64,000 nucleotides of DNA from Butyrivibrio sp. (lineage in GTDB: Bacteria; Bacillota; Clostridia; Lachnospirales; Lachnospiraceae): positions 186,001 to 250,000 of the forward strand of contig SVGB01000001.1 of NCBI GenBank assembly GCA_015056565.1. Reading direction: 5' to 3'. The position numbers were made by a program, and so were the translations under genes. This document shows, piece after piece, positions 26,015 to 34,970 of this stretch (the first letter of the stretch is position 1; each line of letters starts with the position of its first letter). Under the pieces are notes generated by a model, which ran no database searches, was not told the origin of the DNA, and saw nothing but the letters and a program-made list of their open reading frames with translations.

Positions 26015-28021
26015 TTATTGTTCTGGAATCAAAGTAATAATATCTTTGATTGGCATACATATATCATCACATTCCTTTGCTCTTTGGTTTGACAATATCA
26101 GTTTTGCAGCCTTTTCCATCGCCAGAAATCCACTACGAGTGAGTTGGTTTGCATAAATTACAACATTGACCCCCATCGCTTTCAATTGTTCTTCAAAAAC
26201 GACATTGTACGAAGTTGGCACGACTACAATTGGAGTTGTAATATTCTCATCTCTAAACTTTTTTACAAAACAAAAAATCTCACCAGGGTCCTTTTTCCTG
26301 CTGTGAATCATTATTGCATCCGCACCAGCATCGCAGTATGCGCGTGCTCTTTCTAGAGCGTCATCCATGCCCTTTTCCAATATCAAACTCTCAATCCTAG
26401 CACAAATCATAAAATCACTGCTCTTTTGCGCTTGTTTACCAGCTTTTAGTTTCTGGCAAAACTTTTCAATACTTTCTTGAACCTGTATTACATCAGTTCC
26501 AAACAAGCTGTTCTTCTTTAATCCAGTCTTATCTTCTATAATAACCATGGACACGCCAATTCTTTCCAAAGTCCTAACAGTGTATACAAAATGTTCTGTC
26601 AATCCACCAGTATCACCATCAAAAATAATAGGCTTAGTCGTTACTTCCAAAATTTCATCAACTGTTTTAAACCTGCTAGACATATCGACAACTTCTATGT
26701 CCGGCTTTCCTTTCGATGTTGAGTCACATAATGAGCTAATCCACATCGCATCAAACTGCCTTAATTCTCCGTTCTTTGTAACAGAAGTTTTTTCTGCAAT
26801 AAGTCCAGTTAGGCCATTATGAGCCTCAAGGGCTGTCACAAGTCCCTTCATTTCTATTGCTTTCTTTAATCTTCCTCTTCGAACATCAGGGAGGGATAGT
26901 TCAGATCTTGAACGCTTTTCCAATTCAATATATTTTTCATCCCTTGCATATGGGTATTCAACCAATATACCTCCATACTCTGAAAGTACATCAGTCACTT
27001 CATCTCTTATGACTTTTTGAAATCCTGTTTTCCAATCATCACCATGCACCACAAAATCTGGCCTTAACAATTTTAAGTTTTCCTTATAGCTCAACGTTTT
27101 TTGTTCAACGACCTTACTAACTCCAGCAATGTTAGAAAACATAGCCTTCCTCTCCGAAAAAGGAAGAAGAGGAAATCTTTTATAACTTATAACCGCCTCA
27201 TCTGATAAAACGCCAATAATCAATTTTCCAAGTCGTTCTGCCTTTCTTATTAATGCGATGTGACCGGAATGAATTATATCCGTTGAAAAGCACATATATA
27301 CAGTGTGATTCTTTATTTCTCTCGCCTTTGCCTTTACTACAGTTAAATCTTCAATAGTATCTACTTCTGCGCAAAACATTTTTCCAATGTTCAACGGAAC
27401 TACACTATTTGAATCAAGTATCCCATTCAGTGCTTCTTCCGCGTAACAATTTCTCTCTCCGCAAGCTATAAATCTACATATCTCATCTAACCAATGTGAC
27501 CATACATTTTTACTCAATTTGTACATTGGCATCATATTTAAAGCATCATTAAAGCAATCCACACCAATCCTAACAACCCTGTTATCCTTAATTACAGCCT
27601 TAAAATCCTTATCCGAAAGCGGTTGTAATGAATTAACAACAACAACATCGTTTTCACAACTGACTATTTTTTGTAATACTTCATCTTCAAACACTAAATC
27701 ACCATGAAGTATCAGTATATCATCATCTAAGTATTCTTTTGCCAGAAAAATTGAATAAATGTAATTAGTATTTTCATATTCAGTATTTTTTATAAATTTG
27801 ATATTCAAGGGCAAATTCAAGCCCAAGCAATAATCTACGACCATCCCTGCGAAAGGTCCAATCGTAATAACCACATCCTCTATTCCAATCTCATTGAGTG
27901 CTATAAGCTGTCGGCTAAGTATAGTCTCATTTTCAGAAATTTCTGACATGCATTTTGGAGTATTTTTTGTTACGTCTCCCATTCTTTTTCCAATACCAGA
28001 ATTTAGTATAAGCGCTTTCAT
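26015..28021 (-). CDS. Trifunctional fusion: PntC-like nucleotidyltransferase, TagD-like cytidylyltransferase, PEP mutase
   Basis: 668 aa with three parts. Residues 1-~235: MobA/LicC-type nucleotidyltransferase (LNSGIGKRMGDVTKNTPKCM, LILHGDLVF), resembling the phosphonate CTP transferase PntC. Residues ~240-365: cytidylyltransferase-like fold with H-x-G-H at 251-254 (IIHSGH), and VVHGDDW, resembling glycerol-3-phosphate cytidylyltransferase. Residues ~385-668: PEP mutase of the isocitrate lyase superfamily, with the diagnostic EDKTGLKKNS (496-505), FDGDTGG (468-474) and ICARIESL. PEP mutase forms phosphonopyruvate from PEP. PntC-PepM fusions are known; the extra TagD-like part is less usual. 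Stop lies 41 bp before the next gene's start. Confidence 0.93.
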   Translation of the reverse strand: MKALILNSGIGKRMGDVTKNTPKCMSEISENETILSRQLIALNEIGIEDVVITIGPFAGMVVDYCLGLNLPLNIKFIKNTEYENTNYIYSIFLAKEYLDDDILILHGDLVFEDEVLQKIVSCENDVVVVNSLQPLSDKDFKAVIKDNRVVRIGVDCFNDALNMMPMYKLSKNVWSHWLDEICRFIACGERNCYAEEALNGILDSNSVVPLNIGKMFCAEVDTIEDLTVVKAKAREIKNHTVYMCFSTDIIHSGHIALIRKAERLGKLIIGVLSDEAVISYKRFPLLPFSERKAMFSNIAGVSKVVEQKTLSYKENLKLLRPDFVVHGDDWKTGFQKVIRDEVTDVLSEYGGILVEYPYARDEKYIELEKRSRSELSLPDVRRGRLKKAIEMKGLVTALEAHNGLTGLIAEKTSVTKNGELRQFDAMWISSLCDSTSKGKPDIEVVDMSSRFKTVDEILEVTTKPIIFDGDTGGLTEHFVYTVRTLERIGVSMVIIEDKTGLKKNSLFGTDVIQVQESIEKFCQKLKAGKQAQKSSDFMICARIESLILEKGMDDALERARAYCDAGADAIMIHSRKKDPGEIFCFVKKFRDENITTPIVVVPTSYNVVFEEQLKAMGVNVVIYANQLTRSGFLAMEKAAKLILSNQRAKECDDICMPIKDIITLIPEQ

Positions 28022-28023
28022 AG

Positions 28024-29115
28024 TTATCCCTTCTCAGCAATTTGTTTGCTCAATTCACTATAAATCTCTGTTAGAGAAGTTTTGTCAAGTACTACTGGAT
28101 TATTTGACAAACGAAGTAAATTAACTGTATCTACTAATTCTTCTATTCCCTCTATAGCCGGAATATTCTTATACTTATCCATCTCAAAGCGCATAAGTAT
28201 TTCATCAAAACCATTAACATCCAAAACTTGCGATATTTCCTGTAAAGTCTCCTCAAAATATTCATTGCCTCTTTTATCAATACATTTATCTACATGACAT
28301 GACATATATCTCCAAACAATAGGCAAAACCAAAGCCACGGCATGTCCATGAGAAATGCCATAATTGCTCGTCAATTTATAACTCATTGCGTGTGGTGCAG
28401 TAGTCGCTGTTATATTTATGGCCTTCCCGGCCAAATTTGCAGCATATAGCATTTCTTTGTTAACAGTCAAAGAATGCTTATCATCTATATATTCTTTCCA
28501 ATTAGTAGTAATTATTCTCAAGGCTTCCTTAGAATAGCTCTTGCTTTCTGACGTTGAATGTATTGACCACCATGACTCTATGGAATGACAAAGTGCATCT
28601 AATAATGCACTTTTTTTGGGATATTCAGGAAGAAAATCAAGTAGAAGCGAGTCAAATATCACATAGTTTGGAATTAATTCTTCATGGCATATTGACTGTT
28701 TTTCTCCGTTATAATAAATAACAGCGTACCTTGTAGCCTCGCTACCAGTTCCAGCTGTAGTAGGTACTACAACCAGTGGTGTTTTAAGATGCACAGCCGA
28801 TTGCCGGAGATAATTATCCCCAGTATTCATTTCCAAAAAAAGTTTGATGCATTTAGCCACATCTATGGCACTTCCGCCTCCAACAGCCACAATGGCTGTA
28901 CAGTTTTCTTTTCTATATACTTCAACCCCACGTACAACACTCTCGTACGTCGGATTAGAATTATAGTCACTAAATCTAGCAAAAGTGAGATTCGTCTTTT
29001 TTAATTCAGATATAATTGGCAGTGTCCTGTAATATGACAGACCACAAACCAGTAGGTACTTACCAGTAATAATTCTATTTAAATCAATAGCACTATTTAA
29101 TTCTACCTGTTGCAT
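28024..29115 (-). CDS. Iron-containing alcohol dehydrogenase, probable phosphonoacetaldehyde reductase
   Basis: 363 aa, family III iron-dependent alcohol dehydrogenase: GGGSAIDVAKCIK (cofactor), VPTTAGTGSEATRYAV, and metal ligands in DALCHSIESWWS and the HAMSYKLTSNYGISHGHAVAL segment. Members beside PEP mutase and phosphonopyruvate decarboxylase reduce phosphonoacetaldehyde to 2-hydroxyethylphosphonate, as PhpC does in phosphinothricin biosynthesis. That fits here, and no AEP transaminase is visible in the operon. Overlaps the acetyltransferase by 23 bp and ends 2 bp before the PEP mutase fusion. Confidence 0.87.
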   Translation of the reverse strand: MQQVELNSAIDLNRIITGKYLLVCGLSYYRTLPIISELKKTNLTFARFSDYNSNPTYESVVRGVEVYRKENCTAIVAVGGGSAIDVAKCIKLFLEMNTGDNYLRQSAVHLKTPLVVVPTTAGTGSEATRYAVIYYNGEKQSICHEELIPNYVIFDSLLLDFLPEYPKKSALLDALCHSIESWWSIHSTSESKSYSKEALRIITTNWKEYIDDKHSLTVNKEMLYAANLAGKAINITATTAPHAMSYKLTSNYGISHGHAVALVLPIVWRYMSCHVDKCIDKRGNEYFEETLQEISQVLDVNGFDEILMRFEMDKYKNIPAIEGIEELVDTVNLLRLSNNPVVLDKTSLTEIYSELSKQIAEKG

Positions 29116-29629
29116 ACGAATCCGCCTTATCTTCTATAAACCAAATGTAATGACTATTTTCTTTATAATATGGCAACAGTTTCCGTCTAACATCATCAAA
29201 TTGCCATCTTCGAAATCCATGCTTATCATAAAACTTTAAAGCCCTCACATTGTCTTGGTTTACATACCAATAAATATCTTCAAGATCAAACTCTGCAAAA
29301 CCTGTTCTCATAATCAAACACATTGCTTCATATGCAGCGCCTGTCCCCATCGCACAAGTACGAACAGTTATTCCAAACTCTGCAATTCTTGTCTCCCGGT
29401 CAATGTTTTTAAGACTCACCGTTCCTAAATACTCATCATTTTCATCATTCACAATAGCCTGATGATAATCAGTATTTGAAGTTGCGCCGTCCACGATAAA
29501 TCGTTCGCAATCCTTTATCGTCATTTTTCCAAAATCTTTATTAAGATAATGAACAACGCTATCATCTTGCATCCATTCATGCATATACTTTGCATCTTTT
29601 AATTCCAGCGATCGTAAAACTATGCCCAT
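29093..29629 (-). CDS. GNAT acetyltransferase (RimJ/RimL type), probable amino-sugar N-acetyltransferase
   Basis: 178 aa. GIVLRSLELKDAKYMHEWMQDDSVV starts the RimL-like fold, acetyl-CoA binding is around GITVRTCAMGTGAAYEAM, and YWYVNQDNVRALKFYDKHGFRR closes it. Lying between the ketoisomerase and the reductase, in an operon with an amino-sugar transaminase, it likely acetylates the 3-amino-3,6-dideoxyhexose at the nucleotide stage, a job done by hexapeptide-repeat or GNAT enzymes in other species. Substrate is inferred. Confidence 0.83.
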   Translation of the reverse strand: MGIVLRSLELKDAKYMHEWMQDDSVVHYLNKDFGKMTIKDCERFIVDGATSNTDYHQAIVNDENDEYLGTVSLKNIDRETRIAEFGITVRTCAMGTGAAYEAMCLIMRTGFAEFDLEDIYWYVNQDNVRALKFYDKHGFRRWQFDDVRRKLLPYYKENSHYIWFIEDKADSYATGRIK

Positions 29630-29646
29630 CTTTTACGCCTACGTTC

Positions 29647-30054
29647 TTACAGCTTCTCTGCTTTTACAAACTCCAAAAACTCATCATAATCTCTAATGTA
29701 GTCATCTTCGTTGTATAATTCTGATGCCAGCACCATTAAAACTGCATCTTCTGAGAAATCAAACATTTCCCTCCACATATAATTAGCTATATATAGCCCT
29801 TCGTAAGGTTTCTCTAACGGAACAACTTTTTTCTCTTTTCCATTGTCCAAACGCACTTTGCATGATCCATGCACACAAAATAGTATTTGTTGTAAATTCT
29901 TGTGAGCATGACGACCTCGAACAACATTATCTACGGTGTCATACATGAAATAAACTCTTTTAATGCTGAACGGAATGTCATTATGTTCTTCCAAAGAAAC
30001 CAACTGTCCTCTTTCATCACCGTGCGGCTGAAACATATACTTTACTACCTGCAT
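29647..30054 (-). CDS. Sugar 3,4-ketoisomerase (FdtA/QdtA, WxcM-like cupin)
   Basis: 135 aa cupin. GDERGQLVSLEEHNDIPF, RVYFMYDT and GRHAHKNLQQILFCVHGSC are the conserved core of dTDP-4-keto-6-deoxyglucose 3,4-ketoisomerases; H-A-H supplies catalytic histidines, and LYIANYMWREM follows. It isomerises the 4-keto intermediate to the 3-keto form, the step before DegT transamination. The rml genes that make the substrate lie outside this window. GGGGG sits six bases ahead of the ATG, inside the end of the preceding gene, which it overlaps by 10 bp. Confidence 0.93.
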   Translation of the reverse strand: MQVVKYMFQPHGDERGQLVSLEEHNDIPFSIKRVYFMYDTVDNVVRGRHAHKNLQQILFCVHGSCKVRLDNGKEKKVVPLEKPYEGLYIANYMWREMFDFSEDAVLMVLASELYNEDDYIRDYDEFLEFVKAEKL

Positions 30055-30998
30055 ACTTTTCCCCCTTCACTATGCTTTTTCTTGCTATGTCGCATGAAAT
30101 AATGTGAAATCTCTTCTGGATACTTCAATGCATACCATGCTTTAAAAAAATACAGATGTATGTAGTCCGTCTTACTTATAGTTTCATATAGTCCTCTTTC
30201 TTGACCTTTGCTCCATTCTCGATACATCAAAAATGCTTGGAACTTGTGTTTTGTATAAGGCATAACTTCAAATGTAAAAATCCTATTTGAATCTTTTTTA
30301 TATATTGTGGAATAATGCTTCGGTGAACTTGCCCCTCCAGAACGATATTTGACCACTACTCTATCAAAATAAAAAATCTTTATTCTTAACCTGCTTGCCC
30401 GCAAAAAAAAAGGATAATCCTCTATTACTCTATATGTCTCATCAAAAAAAGAATCGCCTTTTATTAAATCTTTACTGTATGCAGTGCAACAGCCAAAGAT
30501 AAAATTATAAGAACAAAGTTCTTCAAAAAGATCTAACGGATCAAGATTTTTAATCAACTCTATCTGTTTGGCCTTGGGTTCTACGCCGTATAACTCTGTG
30601 AGAGTCTCATCATACACTTCCCTTTTGGCTGTTAGTATTTCAGCTCCTGTGGATTCGAACTCTGTAACCCAATCATCCAAAACTTTTGAATCATAAAAAA
30701 CATCATCTCCGGCAAGATTAAAAATATATTCACCCCTGGCCATACGAAACCCCTGATTCATATTTTTTACCGTGCCAATATTTTCAGGGTTTTGTATTAC
30801 AATCAGTTCAGAGAAATTGTTTCCAGCATTGGCTCTGATATAGCGCTCTACTTCATCCTTATCAAAATTATCCGAGGCATCATCAAGAACAATCAGCTGA
30901 ATATTCGGATACTTCTGTATCAGAACAGAGTCAATTGATGCCCTGATGTCAGGGCTATTGTACGCTGGCACAATTACTGTGATCAAAGGTCTTGTCAT
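30045..30998 (-). CDS. GT2-family glycosyltransferase, first gene of the phosphonate-glycan operon
   Basis: 317 aa. LITVIVPAYNSPDIRASIDS and LIVLDDASDNFD form the nucleotide-binding start; NPENIGTVKNMNQGFRMARGEY and LAGDDVFYDS contain the metal site. The C-terminal region has YRSGGASS and ends in a basic tail. No membrane segment. It is related to the GT2 proteins at 21438 and 25284. A good promoter lies 96 bp upstream and none of the following ten ORFs has an appreciable gap, so it opens the operon. Confidence 0.88.
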   Translation of the reverse strand: MTRPLITVIVPAYNSPDIRASIDSVLIQKYPNIQLIVLDDASDNFDKDEVERYIRANAGNNFSELIVIQNPENIGTVKNMNQGFRMARGEYIFNLAGDDVFYDSKVLDDWVTEFESTGAEILTAKREVYDETLTELYGVEPKAKQIELIKNLDPLDLFEELCSYNFIFGCCTAYSKDLIKGDSFFDETYRVIEDYPFFLRASRLRIKIFYFDRVVVKYRSGGASSPKHYSTIYKKDSNRIFTFEVMPYTKHKFQAFLMYREWSKGQERGLYETISKTDYIHLYFFKAWYALKYPEEISHYFMRHSKKKHSEGGKVCR

Positions 30999-31093
30999 AT
31001 CTCAGCCTAAACTCATGATTTGTATCATGTACGCAAAAATGAATACTGTGTGTATCATTTATCTTGATTATTATATTAATAATATCGTTATCT

Positions 31094-31122
31094 ATTATGA
31101 CACTCTTTTTGCGTATCGTCAA
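31094..31122 (-). promoter_or_regulatory. Promoter of the phosphonate-glycan operon
   Basis: On the minus strand TTGACG, a 17-bp spacer, then CATAAT. It is followed by an AT-rich leader to the start at 30998. Confidence 0.8.
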
Positions 31123-31167
31123 AGATGCTCAAATTTAGCTTCATTACCCATTGCCACCGCCTTTACA

Positions 31168-31201
31168 AGAAAAAACTTAAGGCAATCGCCGTCTGATTGC
31201 C
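31168..31201 (-). terminator. Terminator of the second envelope operon
   Basis: GGCAATCAGACGGCGATTGCC hairpin followed by TTAAGTTTTTTC on the minus strand, 67 bp after the stop of the GT2 gene at 31268. It separates that operon from the phosphonate operon promoter. Confidence 0.85.
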
Positions 31202-31267
31202 TGGAATTTCTCCATCTTGCATTATTATGTACCCTGCATCAAGCCTTTTTTAAATCAGTAATATCTA

Positions 31268-32353
31268 TCATTTCTTCCCATACTGCATCCTATACATCAC
31301 CCTAAGCGCCCACACCATCTTCAATCTGCAGGCCAATGTAACTCCAACCAGCTTGGGTTCCAGGTTATAAAGATGAATACCTTTAAAAGCCTGTTTATAT
31401 GGCATGGTATCAATATAGCCTTTTAGCTCTTCGTTTATTTCATTTTCTGTCTTCGGATTTTTTGGATTGAAAAAGTACAGGCGCATGCTGATAGCGAAAC
31501 TCTTTATGATGCGGGCATAGAGCGCCTGCATGAAACGAGCTGTTTCTGCCCTGTCAATGTCCATAGCATCAATCTCATCCTTCAGATACTGAAATACTTT
31601 TATATCCTGAACGAGCCTGTCGGAGCGGTAGCTGTTTGTTACGGAGGTGTTGATCACAGTGTAATGATACTGGAACGCGGGAATGTAGGTAACTCTGCCA
31701 GCCGCTCCGAATGCTCTGAAATTAAAGCACATATCATCAAGAACTCTTAAGTCCTCACAAAATCTAAGGTTATTAGCTTCAAGAAAACTCCTTTTGTATA
31801 ACTTATCCCAGGGTGCAGCCAGTGGTACATTACTATGAAAAGACATATCAGCGACTCTGGCAGCCATGTACGGGTATATGATCTGTCTCTGCATGGACTG
31901 TTTATATTCTGTAAAACTCGTGCAGAAGCCGTAGTCTGCATGCCCCCACATTTCTCTTTTTAAGTGATCACCTTCATATCTGTCCCTGTAGGCATCGAAG
32001 ATCACAATATCTGCGTCATTGATAAAGGCATGATTGTAAGCAGTCTCCAGGTATCTGTGTTCCAAAAGATCATCCGGATCAACAAATGCCACATATTCCC
32101 CAACAGCTTCATCAATTCCTCTATTCCTGGCAGCGGCAGGACCTTTGTTTTCCTGATGGTAAGCCGTGATAAAATCATAAGCGTCAGCATAATAATCAAT
32201 CTTGTTCCCAGAGTCATCAGTTGATCCGTCATCCACAAGGATCACTTCAAACTCTGATCCAGACATAGACTGCGCCAGCACCGAATCCATAAATCTGTCT
32301 AGATAATCTGAAACATTATAAACAGGAACTATTAAAGAAACCTTTTTATGCAT
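31268..32353 (-). CDS. GT2-family glycosyltransferase
   Basis: 361 aa. SLIVPVYNVSDYLDRFMDS, VILVDDGSTDDSG, NKGPAAARNRGI and FVDPDDLLE give a complete GT-A core of the capsule/EPS type. The C-terminal ~150 residues are helical and close in a basic tail without membrane segments. Starts 22 bp inside the end of the preceding gene, so co-translated. Donor and acceptor unknown; it is the last gene of the 37.4-31.3 kb operon. Confidence 0.9.
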   Translation of the reverse strand: MHKKVSLIVPVYNVSDYLDRFMDSVLAQSMSGSEFEVILVDDGSTDDSGNKIDYYADAYDFITAYHQENKGPAAARNRGIDEAVGEYVAFVDPDDLLEHRYLETAYNHAFINDADIVIFDAYRDRYEGDHLKREMWGHADYGFCTSFTEYKQSMQRQIIYPYMAARVADMSFHSNVPLAAPWDKLYKRSFLEANNLRFCEDLRVLDDMCFNFRAFGAAGRVTYIPAFQYHYTVINTSVTNSYRSDRLVQDIKVFQYLKDEIDAMDIDRAETARFMQALYARIIKSFAISMRLYFFNPKNPKTENEINEELKGYIDTMPYKQAFKGIHLYNLEPKLVGVTLACRLKMVWALRVMYRMQYGKK

Positions 32354-33408
32354 TCAGATAGCGCCTCCGCATTTCCTCTTGGAACAAAAAAATGTCTTGA
32401 ATCCTCATTAAAAATCTCATGATTGGCTTCTGTATCACCAAGTATCATCGATTTTTTCATCGCTTCATAAATATATGCTTTACCAGGTATAGTTCTGGAT
32501 GCCTTGTCAATGTAGAGATTAAAGTGCCCTGCAACACACAAGTCTGCCTTTCTAATGATCTCAGCAAGCTTTCTTTGTGAAAACCAGTGAATGATCTCGA
32601 TATTTGGATTATTCCTAGACTTAATTAGTACCCATTTAGGTATTCCCTTAGTTTTTCCGATAAAAACACACTTTACGTTACCGCACGGATCAGATGTCAC
32701 AAGGTCAAAGGCCTCCATAACAATATCTGTTCCCTGAAGTGGAAGTCCTGTACCAAAGTACAGAACCATCTTGTCAGCATTTCCTGCAGGCTTTTTTTCC
32801 ACATCTGCATTTTGTATCTCTTCAATCACGGATTTTGGTTCCGATACCGCAGGGTAATACATCTCTTGATCAGCCTCAAGATACAAAGTTTCGAACTTTC
32901 TTTTCGTTACAAAATACAGTTCCGAAAAGAATTTTGCGTTAGCCTCTGTATCAACAAGCACAAGATCTGAACCCACAATAACTCTCTTGTCCAGCCATCT
33001 TGTAAATCTGGCTGTCAGATGTCCATCCTCAACGAGCCTCCTGTCTAACACCACTGTGTCGTATACTGACAGGAAAAAATCTGAGATTATGACAGGACAT
33101 TTCTGCTTTGACAAGAAACCACTACTAACCCCGATAATTTCTTTGGGAAGTTTTCCCCAGATAAGCTGCGGTAAGAAACCAAGAATGATCACATCAGCTC
33201 CTGAAAAATTGATCTTACCAATCCTTTTCCTAAGATCAAGAGCTCTGGTCAGTGGATTTTTCTTTTCTGAGGTATACATTTCAAAGGAAGCAGCCTCTTT
33301 TTCAAGGATTCTCTTTATCTGAGAAGTCCTTATGTATTCCCTGTTCTTAACGGTAATATATACGACATTTTTCTTTCTTATGAGGTTCAGAAACTTTGAC
33401 TCCGTCAT
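32332..33408 (-). CDS. Glycosyltransferase, GT4-like (GT-B fold)
   Basis: 358 aa from the ATG at 33408 with AAGGA nine bases upstream; the frame is open 23 codons farther within the upstream gene. The C-terminal half has the GT-B donor domain: KMVLYFGTGLPLQGTDIVMEAF, VKCVFIGKTKG, IIHWFSQRKLAEIIRKADLCVAGH and IPGKAYIYEAMKKSMIL, with the E of the usual EX7E region. The N-terminal half has ILGFLPQLIWG. It overlaps the preceding GT2 gene by 62 bp. Sugar unknown. Confidence 0.8.
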   Translation of the reverse strand: MTESKFLNLIRKKNVVYITVKNREYIRTSQIKRILEKEAASFEMYTSEKKNPLTRALDLRKRIGKINFSGADVIILGFLPQLIWGKLPKEIIGVSSGFLSKQKCPVIISDFFLSVYDTVVLDRRLVEDGHLTARFTRWLDKRVIVGSDLVLVDTEANAKFFSELYFVTKRKFETLYLEADQEMYYPAVSEPKSVIEEIQNADVEKKPAGNADKMVLYFGTGLPLQGTDIVMEAFDLVTSDPCGNVKCVFIGKTKGIPKWVLIKSRNNPNIEIIHWFSQRKLAEIIRKADLCVAGHFNLYIDKASRTIPGKAYIYEAMKKSMILGDTEANHEIFNEDSRHFFVPRGNAEALSECIKRFL

Positions 33409-34339
33409 AGTACTGTTTCCTTGTATGATATTGAATATCCTGAAGTATCTTTCTGTTTGCGCAAATAGTATCTCCAAGAATACCGATCATAACGCACACA
33501 AAGCTTATTACAATGAGCGTGCAGGCAAATATCAGAGATTGAATATGCCCGGCTCCGCCTGCAGTGAAAAAGAAGTACAAAAACCTTATCCAGATAATAA
33601 GGGCAGGTATCGCAGGAAATACCGCCAAAAACAAAAAAGCCTTAAGAGGTTTATATACCAGGTAGGCTCTGAGTATTGTCAGCATTGATGTTCTGACATA
33701 TGCCAGCATCGTCCTTGCAAGTCTGCTTGGTCTCAAGGCAGAATTGGTTCTAACCGGTACACTGATAATAGGGATCTTCTCACGCCCTGCTTGAACAATA
33801 GTTTCCAAAGTATACGTATAATCATTGACCACATTTAGCTTAAGTGCCGCCTCCCTTGAAAAAGCGCGAAACCCACTTGGCGCATCAGGAATGTCGGTGT
33901 TTGATGCCTGCCTTACAGCCCAGCTCCCAAGCTTTTGAAGCTTTTTCTTAAGAGGTGTGAAATCTTCAGTGTTATCAATAGGTCTTTCCCCTATCACAAT
34001 GTCAGCTCTTTGTTCCAATATCGGCCGGACAATCTTCTCGACGTCGCTGCCGCAATACTGGTTGTCGGCGTCTGTATTGACTATTATGTCTGCACCATTT
34101 TCAAGAGCCACATCTATTCCCGCCATGAATCCCTTGGCAAGCCCCTTGTTTTGAGTGAAATTCACGATATAGTCAACGCCCCATTTTTCTGCAACTTCTG
34201 TTGTTTTATCGGAGCTCCCATCGTTTATTACCAGATATTCTATTTTATCTATTCCCCTTATACTTTTCGGAAGATCATTAAGTGTTTGGATCAGTGTTTC
34301 TTCCTCATTGAAGCAGGGGATCTGAATGATCAGTTTCAT
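33347..34339 (-). CDS. DPM1-type GT2 polyprenyl-phosphate glycosyltransferase
   Basis: 330 aa. IIQIPCFNEEETLIQTLNDLP, LVINDGSSDKT, NKGLAKGFMAGID and NTDADNQY belong to the dolichyl-phosphate mannose synthase-like group; DAPSGFRAFSREAALKL is typical of bacterial members. Two C-terminal hydrophobic segments (FLFLAVFPAIPALIIWI and a second near 265-285) anchor it. Such enzymes load a sugar on undecaprenyl phosphate for use by extracytoplasmic GT-C transferases, and a GT-C-like protein is encoded two genes upstream. ATGA overlap with the SH3-like gene. Confidence 0.9.
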   Translation of the reverse strand: MKLIIQIPCFNEEETLIQTLNDLPKSIRGIDKIEYLVINDGSSDKTTEVAEKWGVDYIVNFTQNKGLAKGFMAGIDVALENGADIIVNTDADNQYCGSDVEKIVRPILEQRADIVIGERPIDNTEDFTPLKKKLQKLGSWAVRQASNTDIPDAPSGFRAFSREAALKLNVVNDYTYTLETIVQAGREKIPIISVPVRTNSALRPSRLARTMLAYVRTSMLTILRAYLVYKPLKAFLFLAVFPAIPALIIWIRFLYFFFTAGGAGHIQSLIFACTLIVISFVCVMIGILGDTICANRKILQDIQYHTRKQYYDGVKVSEPHKKEKCRIYYR

Positions 34340-34959
34340 TCCTCAGACTTTTCCTTTTTATTGTTCTTGACCGCACTGACAACCGAAACCGCAATTATGG
34401 CAACTACCAGGGCTGATATTATAACTATCCACATCCTGGCATTTTTCCTGCTTCTTTCCTCCTGGACATACCTGTCTACGAAGGTTTCATCACTCTTTTT
34501 GTGTGACTCAAACTCCTCGTCAAGCTCTTTTGCCTGTTTCTTAGCATCTTCTGAATTCTTTTCATCAATGACTGTTTCTGATCTTATCAATTCTTCATAG
34601 GCCTGCTGCGCATTTGTAAACTCTTCACTTATCTCGCTGCTGGCATCGCTGGCTTCATCGGATTGATCCACTAATTCATTCTTAGTTTCCCCAGTCTGGA
34701 AGTACAGCGGTCCTCCCTGATAAAAGATCTGATACCATCCATTTTTCTCACCAGTTAAAAACACGTCTTCTCCAGCATTAAATGTATGTACCAGTTCTGA
34801 ACTTGTGTCCATCTCCCTGTAGGCTTCGACCTTTTCTTTCAGCGTGACCACATTACCGGTAAACTCAGTTTGTCCCTGAGCGTGCGTGATCACTGGAGTT
34901 GATATTAAAAGTAGTGCAAAAACAACTAATACAAAACACCTTATAAAGCTCTTTTTCAT
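34336..34959 (-). CDS. Exported SH3-like domain protein with C-terminal membrane anchor
   Basis: 207 aa from the ATG at 34959 (GGAGAAATT upstream). A signal peptide covers about residues 1-28 (FVLVVFALLLISTPVITHAQ). A bacterial SH3-like fold follows (VVTLKEKVEAYREMDTSSEL, NGWYQIFYQGGPLYFQ), then an acidic helical linker and a hydrophobic segment (MWIVIISALVVAIIAVSVV) with a basic cytoplasmic tail. Likely binds cell wall at the outer membrane face. It sits between the GT-C protein and the DPM1-like gene, so it may serve the same glycan assembly. Confidence 0.8.
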   Translation of the reverse strand: MKKSFIRCFVLVVFALLLISTPVITHAQGQTEFTGNVVTLKEKVEAYREMDTSSELVHTFNAGEDVFLTGEKNGWYQIFYQGGPLYFQTGETKNELVDQSDEASDASSEISEEFTNAQQAYEELIRSETVIDEKNSEDAKKQAKELDEEFESHKKSDETFVDRYVQEERSRKNARMWIVIISALVVAIIAVSVVSAVKNNKKEKSEE

Positions 34960-34970
34960 AATTTCTCCTG

